A stretch of 64,000 nucleotides of DNA, from contig NZ_CP034835.1 of assembly GCF_004014715.1 (NCBI RefSeq), positions 2,542,001 through 2,606,000 on the forward strand. Direction: 5' to 3'. Below are positions 1 to 7,398 of this stretch, piece after piece. A program made the position numbers and the translations under genes. The notes beneath the pieces are model-generated. The model ran no database searches and had not been told where the DNA came from. It saw only the letters and a list, made by a program, of their open reading frames with translations. This DNA comes from Pseudoalteromonas sp. R3 (GTDB lineage Bacteria > Pseudomonadota > Gammaproteobacteria > Enterobacterales > Alteromonadaceae). Positions within the stretch are counted from its first letter, which is position 1, and every line of letters starts with the position of its first letter.

Positions 1-314
1 GTTGCTTCAAACTCCATTCCAATCTTTTTAACAAGCGTTAAAACTTGCTCTGAATAATCAATATCAATCCACTCTACACAAAGTAGCGGAAAGGGTAGAT
101 GATAATGCCACTCGTTTTCCCAGCCAGAAATATAACCAGTAACTACTTTGGTTCTATAACAAGGCTTTTCGGAAAACTCTCGAACTTCAGAAATTAACTC
201 ATTCCATTTGGTATTATTTAGGGCTCCAACTAATTGCTTCTTAGCAATAGCTCTCTTGGCTTCTTTTACGTAATTTTCATCAGATACGGCATTAGCCATT
301 GGCAGAAGACTCAT
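1..314 (-). CDS. Hypothetical protein, 3' end cut by window edge
   Basis: A minus-strand frame is open from ATG at 314 to the left window edge, giving about 104 visible residues that begin MSLLPMANAV. An internal ATG at 299 is an alternative start. Neither start has a clear Shine-Dalgarno sequence. The visible part has a lysine-rich helical stretch (KEAKRAIAKKQ) followed by an aromatic segment around GWENEWHYH. I see no signal peptide and recognise no family. Strand and size fit another integron cassette of the array to its right, but no complete attC site separates it from the cupin gene. Confidence 0.45.
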   Translation of the reverse strand, partial: MSLLPMANAVSDENYVKEAKRAIAKKQLVGALNNTKWNELISEVREFSEKPCYRTKVVTGYISGWENEWHYHLPFPLLCVEWIDIDYSEQVLTLVKKIGMEFEA

Positions 315-340
315 GTGTATATAGTGAAGGAAGCCAACTG

Positions 341-370
341 TTAAAAGTCCCTGCCTGCAACGACTTTTTA
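341..370 (-). terminator. Hairpin at the 3' end of the cupin gene
   Basis: TTAAAAGTC at 341-349 pairs with GACTTTTTA at 362-370 across a 12-nt loop. The hairpin overlaps the stop codon of the cupin gene. It may be a terminator or the remains of a very short attC site; the usual attC cores are not both present. Confidence 0.35.
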
Positions 371-763
371 TGCACCGTTTGGTCTATCTATGCTGTGTTC
401 AGTTGGTTGAGGCGTAATTGTCATTACTTTCACACCAATAGGTGACTCAAACCGGTGCCAGACACCTTTAGGGATAACCAGCATTTGACCAGATGATAAT
501 TCGTTGCGTTGTTCCTTTTCTCCACTCAAAAGAATTAATGTCGTTTCACCGCCCAAAACCTGAACGAATTCGTCACCATTTACATGCCTTTCCCATTCAC
601 TATAACCTGAATAGTGAGCCACGTATATTCCGCCATCTCTATATTCAGATAACAGTGCAAATGCATTTTTGGCTTCTTCATCTGTAGTTTCGGGTGTTCT
701 ATTTTTCAAAAATTCTACTTTAGTGAATTCATTTTCAATGGTAATCGCAACAGATTTCGACAC
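368..763 (-). CDS. Cupin-domain protein (integron cassette)
   Basis: The 131-residue protein reads as a single small beta-barrel cupin. It has a conserved EWERHVNGDEFVQVLGG segment (a cupin motif 1 analogue with H and E) and a GQMLVIPKGVWHRFE segment (cupin motif 2, PxGxWH). The family includes metal-dependent enzymes and sugar-binding proteins, so substrate cannot be inferred. I start it at GTG 763, because AAAGGGAG lies 7 bases upstream and the reading frame further upstream runs into the inserted IS element. The attC core ACATAAC (783-789) lies just upstream, placing the start inside the cassette. No signal peptide, so probably cytoplasmic. Confidence 0.7.
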   Translation of the reverse strand: MSKSVAITIENEFTKVEFLKNRTPETTDEEAKNAFALLSEYRDGGIYVAHYSGYSEWERHVNGDEFVQVLGGETTLILLSGEKEQRNELSSGQMLVIPKGVWHRFESPIGVKVMTITPQPTEHSIDRPNGA

Positions 764-782
764 GTACTGGCTCCCTTTAGGT

Positions 783-797
783 ACATAACGCTTTAGT
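783..797 (-). repeat. Remnant of a short attC site, cut by IS copy A
   Basis: Bases 783-797 (ACATAACGCTTTAGT) are identical to the first 15 bases of the short attC site at 4817-4869, and 14 of 15 match the one at 16376-16428. The IS10-like copy A starts at the next base. The remaining half of this attC is not found next to the IS, so the site was split and the far half lost. Confidence 0.6.
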
Positions 798-1528
798 CTG
801 AGGAATCCCCAGATAATTATATTTAAAATCAATGTGATGGACACACAGTATTGATTGAACTAATTTATTTCGCCAAAAACCAAATAGATAACAACACCAT
901 GCGTGATACTACCATCCTATACAATATGCTCAGAAAAAACTGCCCCAGATTCATGCCCGGCGTATTGATCCATTAATGCTGGCAACTAACTTGAAAAACA
1001 CCGGACTTTGCTCGATAGCAATAAACTCTCACTTACTGACTTTCCATTGGCAAACAGGGTCAAAATATGAAGGGCCCTGTCGCTGCAAGACACAACATTA
1101 AACGTATGGACCGACTGCTTGGCAACACTGATGCATAACGACCGACTTGCTATTTACCGCTTTCATGCATGCCTGACGTGTTGCGGAAATCCTATGCCTA
1201 TCTTGCTGGTCGACTGGACCGATGTGCGCGGACAACTGCGGTTGATGACTTTGCGTGCTTCCGTCAGCATTAAGGGACGTTCAATGATAGTGTATGAACG
1301 CACCTTCACATTTGCTCAATATAACTCACCTAAGCCGCACCAGTTGTTCCTTGATGAACTTGCCATTACCCATCTATAGAGAGCCTGCCTGATAAATGTA
1401 TTCCACTCATCGTGACCTGTGCTAGCTATCGAAATACCTGGTTTCGACAGGTCGATAAAAAAGTTGCTTTATTCATCTACTACTCCCCATGGGCGCTATA
1501 TTGGAGAGGTAAAACTTGGCCGAAAAAG
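798..1528 (+). mobile_element. IS10-like (IS4 family) element, copy A, defective
   Basis: The left end starts CTGAGGAATCCCCAG, close to the IS10 terminal repeat, and the sequence follows copy D (11114-12460) through the N-terminal two thirds of the transposase. Around 1450-1480 about 85 bases are missing relative to copy D. Homology stops near 1528, so the YREK catalytic region and the right inverted repeat are absent. It shares diagnostic bases with copy B (for example GCTGCAAGACAC and a TGTTGCGG segment) and not with C or D, so A and B form one subfamily. It also has the two frameshifts common to all copies. Not capable of moving by itself. Confidence 0.8.
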
Positions 1529-1628
1529 CTGATTGATTTGTGCTAGTATATCGATTAAAGCACAAAATCAAGCAACGAAAATTTGTCCAGCCTGCTTTAG
1601 CTGGCGATGCATGATGGCCTTGTTAAAT
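1529..1628 (-). repeat. attC remnant of the ankyrin cassette
   Basis: The sequence between IS copy A and the ankyrin gene ends in the core GTTAAAT (1622-1628). It contains a GCAACGAAAATT segment resembling the conserved middle of other attC sites in the array. Its left core is missing, apparently removed with the right half of IS copy A. Confidence 0.5.
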
Positions 1629-1631
1629 ATA

Positions 1632-2012
1632 TTAGTTTTTTGCGCCATATTGCTTAAGTAACTTGGCTGCTTCTGAGTTTTTGTTTTCTTTTGCTATTTG
1701 TAAGGCTGATGTGTCGCAGCAACCTGTATTGGGTGAAGCACCGCTTTGCAATAATAACTTTAATATGGCTGTATCTTCGTGAGAAGCCGCATGCATTACC
1801 GGTGATGCCGTTGGCATACCGGAAAAGCATTTAATAGATATTGGTTCAGTTACACCGTTTGGGTTCGCTCCGAGATCTAGCGCAAACTGGACGGCATAGA
1901 TATTTTCTTGCGCCGCTGCAGTTTCAAGTAGATAAGAGAGCTTGGCCCTATCACAAACAGCTGCCCACGCACAGGCAGGTAGAATAAAGATAATAAGTAG
2001 TATAAATCTCAT
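1632..2012 (-). CDS. Secreted ankyrin-repeat protein (integron cassette)
   Basis: A 126-residue protein with an N-terminal signal peptide (hydrophobic MRFILLIIFILPACAWA, likely cleaved after AWA). It has about two and a half ankyrin repeats, seen in AVQFALDLGANPNG, PVMHAASHEDTAILKLLLQSGASPN and ALQIAKENKNSEAAKLLKQYGA. Ankyrin repeats bind proteins, so a periplasmic partner is plausible but unknown. Four cysteines (two adjacent in TGCCD) may form disulfides. The gene lies between the attC core ATTTAAC (2027-2033) upstream and the damaged attC downstream, as expected for a cassette. Start is the first ATG after the attC. Confidence 0.7.
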   Translation of the reverse strand: MRFILLIIFILPACAWAAVCDRAKLSYLLETAAAQENIYAVQFALDLGANPNGVTEPISIKCFSGMPTASPVMHAASHEDTAILKLLLQSGASPNTGCCDTSALQIAKENKNSEAAKLLKQYGAKN

Positions 2013-2026
2013 CGACTAGCTCATAC

Positions 2027-2119
2027 ATTTAACGCCCCAAAAAGCGGCTGAAAAGGCTTGGCTAAAATCAGCGACGAAGGAGCACAAGCCAAGCTTTTTT
2101 AGTCCGTGCTTTGTTAGGT
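2027..2119 (-). repeat. attC site, 93 bp
   Basis: Bounded by ATTTAAC (2027-2033; GTTAAAT on the minus strand, perfect GTTRRRY) and GTTAGGT (2113-2119). The arms GGCTTGGCTAAAATCAG and CAAGCCAAGC pair around the GCGACGAAGGAGC block seen in sibling sites. It belongs to the lipoprotein cassette on its right. Confidence 0.85.
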
Positions 2120-2129
2120 ATTCTTGATA

Positions 2130-2708
2130 CTAATTAATGTATAAAGATATGAAATTACTAAACTCTTTTGGGTCTAATTTTTGGTGATTATGCGCATGCT
2201 CAAAATCAACAGTTTGATTTTCAAAAGAAATGTATTGGTTAGCAATCCAATCTATATCTTTTTCAGATAATTTTTTATCAATATCAAACAAAGCTAGATG
2301 ATCAAAGTAAGCATATGTATGACCTGTATCATATCCAGCGTTCTCTCGGCTTACGTAATGTATAGCTAAAACTTTCAAATCGTTTGTACCGCAAGTCAAA
2401 ACTTTACGGCTGTTAATAACACTAGGATTTTTAACAACTAAACCTTTATCAGAACAAAGTTTCGCTGTTTCTCGAATACCGTCTAGTACAATACCAGAAA
2501 CATAACTACCAACAACATTGTAGCTTGCTCCGATCATAGACAAACTAGCTTCAGATCCTTTGATGTATTTTGCAGGGATTATTTTAGGTTTGTTATTGTT
2601 TGCAACACCTTGCAAGAACTGCTCAGTTGTTAATTGTGAATAGTTTTCAGGAAGTGATGCGCACCCTGAAAGAGTAAGCATCGTTAAAGCCAGAATTACT
2701 CGATTCAT
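2130..2708 (-). CDS. Putative lipoprotein of unknown function (integron cassette)
   Basis: 192 residues from ATG 2708. The start MNRVILALTMLTLSGCA is a type II signal peptide with lipobox LSGC, so Cys17 should be lipidated and the protein anchored in the inner or outer membrane. The longer frame upstream runs into the end of IS copy B and is ignored. AGGGA lies about 12 bases upstream of the start. The mature part is hydrophilic mixed alpha/beta, with a central Cys pair separated by about 20 residues. I recognise no family. The cassette is bounded on the left by the attC at 2027-2119. Confidence 0.65.
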   Translation of the reverse strand: MNRVILALTMLTLSGCASLPENYSQLTTEQFLQGVANNNKPKIIPAKYIKGSEASLSMIGASYNVVGSYVSGIVLDGIRETAKLCSDKGLVVKNPSVINSRKVLTCGTNDLKVLAIHYVSRENAGYDTGHTYAYFDHLALFDIDKKLSEKDIDWIANQYISFENQTVDFEHAHNHQKLDPKEFSNFISLYIN

Positions 2709-2744
2709 TTTATTTATTTCCCTAAAGATACCTAAAGCCGCCAT

Positions 2745-3395
2745 CTGAGAAATCCCCAGATAATCATAATTAAAATCAATGTGATGGACACGCACGGCAT
2801 TGTTTAATCTAATTTATTTCGCCAAAAACTAACCAGATCACAACACCATGCATGATATCGCTATCCTACACAATATGCTCAGAAAAAACTGCCCCCAAAT
2901 CCATGCTCGGCGCCTTAATTCATTAATGCTGCCAACTAAGACTTTGCTCCGTAGCAATCAACTTTCTCTTACTGACTTTCCATTGGCAAACAGGGTCAAA
3001 ATATGAAGGGCCCTGTCGCTGCAAGACACAACATTAAACGTATGGACCGACTGCTTGGCAACACTGATGCATAACGACCGACTTGCTATTTATCGCTTTC
3101 ATGCATGCCTGACGTGTTGCGGAAATCCTATGCCTATCTTGCTGGTCGACTGGACCGATGTGCGCGGACAACTGCGGTTGATGACTTTGCGTGCTTCCGT
3201 CAGCATTCAGGGACGTTCAATGATAGTGTATGAACGCACCTTCACATTTGCTCAATATAACTCACCTAAGCCGCACCAGTTGTTCCTTGATGAACTTGCC
3301 ATTACCCTTCCATAGAGGGCCTGCCTGATAAATGTATTCCACTCATAGTGACCTATGCTGGCGATCGAAATACCAGATTTAGACAAGTTGATATA
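2745..3395 (+). mobile_element. IS10-like element, copy B, truncated
   Basis: Starts CTGAGAAATCCCCAG and matches copy D through the central transposase region. Homology is lost near 3395, shortly after the VDxGD-like block, so the C-terminal half and right end are missing. The point of divergence shows the same AAGTTGC junction as the deletion in copy A, which suggests A and B descend from one already deleted element. The attC core expected just left of it is altered to ACCTAAAGCC (2730-2739) instead of ACCTAACGCC. Confidence 0.75.
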
Positions 3396-3521
3396 AAGTT
3401 GCCCTAATTGCCAGTGTTATAAAAATGGTTGCTACCTTGAGCCCGATACACAGAGACGGAGCAATGTGAGAAGCGCCAAATGCTGAACTTTAGCTATTGA
3501 CGCCATAATCTCTTGTTATGC
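3396..3521 (-). repeat. Damaged attC of the DUF1203 cassette
   Basis: The stretch between IS copy B and the DUF1203 gene ends in the core GTTATGC (3515-3521), which overlaps the gene's stop codon. The left core is absent because of the IS. The inner part does not show the GCGACGAAGGAGC block clearly, so this is a weak call. Confidence 0.4.
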
Positions 3522-3989
3522 GCGATGTACACAACAGTTAAAGCAACCTGGATTAGCATTGTGAATATGTATGTATTCAACCTCATGGTTTGAGAGCTGC
3601 TTTCTAATACCGGGCTCCAATTCAGAGCCTTGCAATATCTCTGCATGAATCATAATTTGCTGTTTATTATAGGCTCTTACGGAAAGCTGTCTTTCTCTCA
3701 ATATTTCAGGTATTTCGTTAATGTCCAGCTTTGCCTCTATAGCATTTTCTCGAACAAAAATCGGTCCAGATGCGCGGTAAGGTGAATCAGCGTTATGATG
3801 TAAATAAGGCAATACTAAAACTCTTTCCCCTATATTTGCTTCTATCAGTGAAACCCTACACGGGTAACCTGGGTTCGCATCAGCCGTTATCCATTTAGCA
3901 TTGTGACTTTCCAATTCTTGGTCATTTAAATTCAAAAGTTCGGAAAAACTGTGCTTATCAATCCCACTAATCTTGAAATCAGTCTTCAT
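3516..3989 (-). CDS. DUF1203 family protein (integron cassette)
   Basis: 157 residues from ATG 3989; AGGT lies 8 bases upstream. An in-frame TTG two codons earlier is less likely. The block PCRVSLIEANIGERVLVLPYLHH, then SPYRASGPIFVRE, is typical of DUF1203. The C-terminus has HIHNANPGCFNCCVHRA with clustered Cys and His. Members of this family are common in proteobacterial genomes and in cassettes, and their function is not established. Cytoplasmic, no signal peptide. The cassette's upstream attC core is GCCTAAC at 4082-4088. Confidence 0.75.
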   Translation of the reverse strand: MKTDFKISGIDKHSFSELLNLNDQELESHNAKWITADANPGYPCRVSLIEANIGERVLVLPYLHHNADSPYRASGPIFVRENAIEAKLDINEIPEILRERQLSVRAYNKQQIMIHAEILQGSELEPGIRKQLSNHEVEYIHIHNANPGCFNCCVHRA

Positions 3990-4078
3990 AGTCAATTACC
4001 TACTGTCAAATCAAAAACATGATTGTAGATACTCTATATTTTTATACTCGCCACATTCGGAACTGAAGGTTCGATTAT

Positions 4079-4423
4079 AGTGCCTAACGCCAACAGAGAA
4101 GATGGCTGCACAGGCGGGTTCTGGGAAGGCCGCTTTAACTCACAGGTGTTACTTGATGAAGCCGCCCTGGCCTACGCTGACCTCAATCCTATCGGGGCCA
4201 AATTAACGCATTGAACTCGCCCGGCACGGCAAACAACCTTGTGCACTTTGCTTGTAACCCAGGGCTGGATATGTCCAAAGGATTAACCTTTGAGCTTAAC
4301 TACTACATTGAGCTGCTTGAACTTACAGGCCGATGTATTCGTGCCGACAAGCGAGGTCACATCAGCGATGCTCAGCCTATTCTCGCCAGGTTGCAAATCA
4401 CGCCGGTTAGGCACTTGTTATAT
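4079..4423 (-). repeat. attC site interrupted by a transposase fragment
   Basis: The cassette at 4418-4795 should have its attC here. The outer cores are present: GCCTAAC (4082-4088) and GTTATAT (4417-4423). A perfect 10-bp inverted repeat, AGTGCCTAAC (4079-4088) and GTTAGGCACT (4406-4415), brackets about 317 bases that are not attC but a plus-strand transposase remnant. The result is an attC about 345 bp long. Confidence 0.5.
4092..4403 (+). pseudogene. Fragment of a Y1 (IS200-like/RAYT-type) transposase
   Basis: Translation of the plus strand gives [19 protein letters not shown] and then a shortened DLNPIGAK. These match the conserved middle of REP-associated tyrosine transposases, where the usual text is FWEGRFKSQALLDE and YVDLNPIRA. 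After a TGA and a frame change, GLTFELNYYIELLELTGR and IRADKRGHI match the C-terminal part of the same family. The catalytic HUH region is absent, and the helix before DLNP has lost several residues. It is a relic and the only clear gene material on the plus strand of this stretch apart from IS copies. Confidence 0.65.
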
Positions 4424-4795
4424 GCCTTTTCCATATTTGGCCCATATTTCTAGTAAATGAGCATCACTTTTATTGCCACCATCTAATATGGCAAAGCTAA
4501 GTTCACCCTTATTTGACGAATTGAGATAATACTCTTCTGTACCAATGGTGATATAGATTGTACCTTTCCTCATTTTTAATTGAGCGTTAGCCCAGCTTTC
4601 TGGAACATCAATTCTCGATTGCTTCCAGCCGTATTCTCCGGGGCTTAGGCTTTGGTTGAGCTCAATCATAAGGCCAATACCTAGAAGTTCGTGAGCTTGC
4701 TTTAGTTCGTAAGAAATGGAATCCGGCTTCCACAGCATTTCTGCTTTGGCGGTAAACGTGAAAAGCAAAATTGGTAGTAAAATTAACTTCTTCAT
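4418..4795 (-). CDS. Secreted protein of unknown function (integron cassette)
   Basis: 125 residues from ATG 4795, chosen because MKKLILLPILLFTFTAKA is a clean type I signal peptide. The 14 extra upstream codons run back into the attC. The mature part is short and mixed (WKPDSISYELKQAHELLGIGL near its start), with no motif I can assign. The stop codon overlaps the attC core GTTATAT, as in several cassettes here. The short attC at 4817-4869 lies directly upstream. Confidence 0.6.
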   Translation of the reverse strand: MKKLILLPILLFTFTAKAEMLWKPDSISYELKQAHELLGIGLMIELNQSLSPGEYGWKQSRIDVPESWANAQLKMRKGTIYITIGTEEYYLNSSNKGELSFAILDGGNKSDAHLLEIWAKYGKGI

Positions 4796-4816
4796 AGTGC
4801 ACAATACTCGACTAGC

Positions 4817-4869
4817 ACATAACGCTTTAGTATTCATGCGTACGCAGTACGCATAATCGTTTGTTGAAC
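4817..4869 (-). repeat. Short attC site, 53 bp (type S)
   Basis: Bounded by ACATAAC (4817-4823) and GTTGAAC (4863-4869). The centre ATGCGTAC GCA GTACGCAT is a perfect 8-bp hairpin. Nearly identical 53-bp sites occur at 7346-7398 and 16376-16428, and a cut one at 783-797. This is unlike the 90-100-bp sites with GCGACGAAGGAGC found elsewhere in the array. Confidence 0.7.
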
Positions 4870-5180
4870 TGGGCCGCTATCTGCACGCCATATCCGGCTG
4901 GTGTGGTTTACGCTGCGGGAATTTGCTTTTGATGAGTAACTTCTGTTCTGAACCGTTTGTGACTTAAACCGTTACAACGTGACTCATTCCCCGCCTGAAC
5001 AACATTATTCATGCGCATTATTAGACCCACTTTTTTCTTATTTGGCAAGGTGTTGTGATTGCGACACAGCATGCCTTACTCCCCCTTGCATATTACATTG
5101 GTAGAGTCGTCTATCCGCTATATTCATTTTCCAGACAACCACATCGATTTCACTGTACTTGGTCGCTGGTATCGCCACGG
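4863..5180 (-). repeat. Repeat R1, copy 1 (tail of the recombinase module)
   Basis: Starts at GTTGAACTGGGCCGCTA and matches copy 2 (7392-7710) for about 315 bases and copy 3 (16422-16620) for about 200. It extends slightly into sequence corresponding to the 3' end of the recombinase gene, then diverges near 5180. It is therefore a truncated relic of the recombinase module. Confidence 0.75.
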
Positions 5181-5461
5181 CTTGATCGTACTTTGTAATA
5201 AGGCTTTAACACCCGCCTCTTTTCTGACCTAATAGCACCTACTTTATCACTACCTACTTGCTAACTAGGTCGTAATTTGGCCATCTTGAGCTTGTTGAGG
5301 GTAAACATTCTTCTATAAATCAATATCATGCCCTTACTGATATTTGTTTCTTAACAGTTCGGCTGAAAATATGGCACTGTTTGCAACCTGGTAAGACAGC
5401 ACACAAGCCGTAAAGATTCGATACGTGGTAAGTGTGTTTGGGCCAGCTTTGGCGATGAATT
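5181..5461. other. Non-coding stretch, nothing recognised
   Basis: Between repeat R1 copy 1 and the hairpin after the TIR-like gene. No convincing gene, attC core pair or IS end is seen. Confidence 0.4.
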
Positions 5462-5516
5462 CAGGGCAGAGCATACCATCAGTTAATGGCAATTAACGAA
5501 GTATGCTCTCACCCTG
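5462..5516 (-). terminator. Long imperfect hairpin downstream of the TIR-like gene
   Basis: CAGGGCAGAGCATAC (5462-5476) pairs with GTATGCTCTCACCCTG (5501-5516), with a further TTAAT and ATTAA pairing in the loop. It lies 9 bases beyond the stop codon of the TIR-like gene. There is no T tract, so it may be a structured 3' end or a divergent attC-like site; a GTTAGC reads on the minus strand next to it. Confidence 0.45.
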
Positions 5517-5525
5517 ATGCAATTG

Positions 5526-6827
5526 CTAACCATTCAAGGCTGCTTTAACAGTCGAGTTGCGTAACAGCATAGTAGCTTTTAAATTATTTACATCTTCAAG
5601 CTTAGAGAAAACCTCCTTTATTTCAGGAGAATTATTTTCAGCAAATATCCTAACTACTTTTTCTAGATGGTCATCATCAGGCTCTTTGTTTGTATCGATA
5701 ATGAGTGCATATAGTTTTTTTGCTGCTGTTAGAGCTTCATCTAAAAGTCCTGACCGTTCACAAAGTATAATAAAGTTATAGATATAACTTGGTTCTTCCG
5801 GTGATAATTGAATTATCTCACGAGCGATCTCTAGACCTTTTTCATATTCTCCACAACCATGGAGGAGGCGAGAATACTGATTAAGATAGAAAGCCTTATC
5901 TTTATTTGACAATAAAACAGATGGTGTTTCTGTGGAGATAACTTTATCAAAAAACCCTCCCAGTATTTCCAGCCCATCATTTTCCCTATCCTGCATGTTA
6001 TAGCCAGCCACCAGTGATCCAATATAGTCTTTCTGTAAATCTTTATTATAAGATTCTAAGGCAGGGAAACAAGCCTCAAGTCTTTGATGAGCAACAATAG
6101 ATCCCATCGCAGCTGCTTGAGTAAGTACATAATCTACAAACTTTTCATGTGGCATAGATTTTTCCAGATTTGGTAATAGATACTCCGCTAACCCAATATC
6201 TCGTTGCGACAGAGCATAATTAAATGCATCACCTAATCCGAGAGACTCCACGACTTCTTGATAAGCAATAGTTCCAGCTCCAGTTCCAGTTCCAGCAATC
6301 GAATTAACACCATTTGAAACTGTTGATATTCTGTCTATTTTTCTCTCTATGCGGGTTAAAGTGTCAGACAGTGATACTAATGACTCACCAGAGCGCTCCG
6401 GTTCGAGACCTGACTCAAGCATCTTATCAATAACAGATTGAATTATTTTTACAGTATTTCTGATTTCCCGTGGATCTTCAAGATTATAAAATATTGTGCG
6501 TATTGTATTTATATCAAAGGGAAGAGTTTCTCCCTCAGCTGCGACCATAATATAAGGTTTAGCTGTTTCATGTCTCCTTCCGCATTCGTACATAACATTT
6601 GGGTTATGCCCTGTAATATCGATAATACATAAGCCTGAATCTTGTACTAACTGCACAATTTCGGAGGTGATTGAAGATACAGATGCACTTTTATCGGCAC
6701 GAGTTACATGGAAATCATACTTTTCCAGTGCTGGCTCGATAATTAGGTCATATAATGCGTCTGCTTGTGTTCTAATCTCAGTTCCTTTATCCCCTATTGG
6801 GGATATGACAAAACATGTTTTATTCAT
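5526..6827 (-). CDS. TIR-like/deoxyribosyltransferase-like N-terminal domain with TPR-like C-terminus
   Basis: 433 residues from ATG 6827, with TAAGGA 5 bases upstream; the longer frame is rejected. Residues 3-12 (KTCFVISPIG) form a Rossmann-like first strand. Residues 69-85 (IDITGHNPNVMYECGRR) carry the conserved NPNVxYExG motif with Glu81. This arrangement is typical of the TIR/nucleoside deoxyribosyltransferase-like sensors and NAD-type effectors. A Gly/Thr-rich linker near 185-200 leads to an alpha-helical region with TPR-like helices around 315-385 (YEKGLEIAREIIQLSPEEP). Similar two-part proteins occur in defence islands, so an NADase or nucleotide-sensing defence role is plausible, but catalysis is not shown. 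The gene sits in the cassette array yet lacks ordinary attC flanks and has about 300 bases of its own upstream DNA. Confidence 0.6.
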   Translation of the reverse strand: MNKTCFVISPIGDKGTEIRTQADALYDLIIEPALEKYDFHVTRADKSASVSSITSEIVQLVQDSGLCIIDITGHNPNVMYECGRRHETAKPYIMVAAEGETLPFDINTIRTIFYNLEDPREIRNTVKIIQSVIDKMLESGLEPERSGESLVSLSDTLTRIERKIDRISTVSNGVNSIAGTGTGAGTIAYQEVVESLGLGDAFNYALSQRDIGLAEYLLPNLEKSMPHEKFVDYVLTQAAAMGSIVAHQRLEACFPALESYNKDLQKDYIGSLVAGYNMQDRENDGLEILGGFFDKVISTETPSVLLSNKDKAFYLNQYSRLLHGCGEYEKGLEIAREIIQLSPEEPSYIYNFIILCERSGLLDEALTAAKKLYALIIDTNKEPDDDHLEKVVRIFAENNSPEIKEVFSKLEDVNNLKATMLLRNSTVKAALNG

Positions 6828-7132
6828 AAAAATCCTTAGTCTGAATTTAATTTTTGGATAACTCCGCAAATTAGCAGCTAAAACCTGTAAGTAACGAACA
6901 ACACTAACTGATTTTTCCACATTTACAATTTGCTTTGTTATATGTTTTTTTATTTCGCAACTTAACTCACTCTAATTTTATTTGATGGGTACAAGTAAAA
7001 ATATTATAACCGCCAACACGCCTTGGAATAACTTTTTATTGAAAATATATAGAGCGAATTCGTAGCCAGCGATAACGTTTGGACAACGGTTAGTTAAACG
7101 ACTATGATCAAGCCCTGATGGTTGGCTGGCTT
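6828..7132. other. AT-rich intergenic region
   Basis: AT-rich DNA upstream of the TIR-like gene, likely to hold its promoter. The right end (about 7063-7132) has scattered AAC/GTT elements (GATAACG, GGTTAGTTAAACG) that could be a decayed attC of the truncated gene at 7133. No clear gene. Confidence 0.35.
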
Positions 7133-7336
7133 TTAAAATGCCTCCACAATTCTGAATCCAATTTTAACCTTTTCATCTATGTTCGTTTCTGCATCTATTA
7201 ATTCTGTAGCCAACACTTTAACTAATAAAACCTCCTCTGCTTGATATAACAACTCCTCATCAGAACAGCCACTGTACTTACATGCTAAAGCAGAGTTACC
7301 TAGAAATATTAATAGTGAAAATAATACTAACCGCAT
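7133..7336 (-). CDS. Small secreted protein, probably 3'-truncated
   Basis: 67 residues starting MRLVLFSLLIFLGNSALAC, a signal peptide probably cleaved at ALA or forming a lipobox-like ALAC. The mature part begins CKYSGCSDEELLYQAEEV and runs as an alternating beta segment that stops abruptly at KIGFRIVEAF. That ending looks like the first strands of a longer domain. The downstream DNA lacks a normal attC, so I infer that the 3' part of this cassette was lost. Function unknown. Its upstream attC is the short site at 7346-7398. Confidence 0.5.
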   Translation of the reverse strand: MRLVLFSLLIFLGNSALACKYSGCSDEELLYQAEEVLLVKVLATELIDAETNIDEKVKIGFRIVEAF

Positions 7337-7345
7337 ATCTTATAC

Positions 7346-7398
7346 ATATGACGCTTTATTATTCATGCGTACGCAGTACGCATAATCATTTGTTGAAC
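7346..7398 (-). repeat. Short attC site, 53 bp (type S)
   Basis: ATATGAC (7346-7352, core altered to GTCATAT) to GTTGAAC (7392-7398), with the same ATGCGTAC GCA GTACGCAT hairpin as the sites at 4817 and 16376. It separates the truncated cassette on its left from the recombinase module on its right. Confidence 0.65.

Noticed and set aside
1119..1379. Short plus-strand frames at 1119-1379 and 3055-3315 as separate genes
   Set aside because: They are the middle part of the IS10-like transposase in copies A and B.
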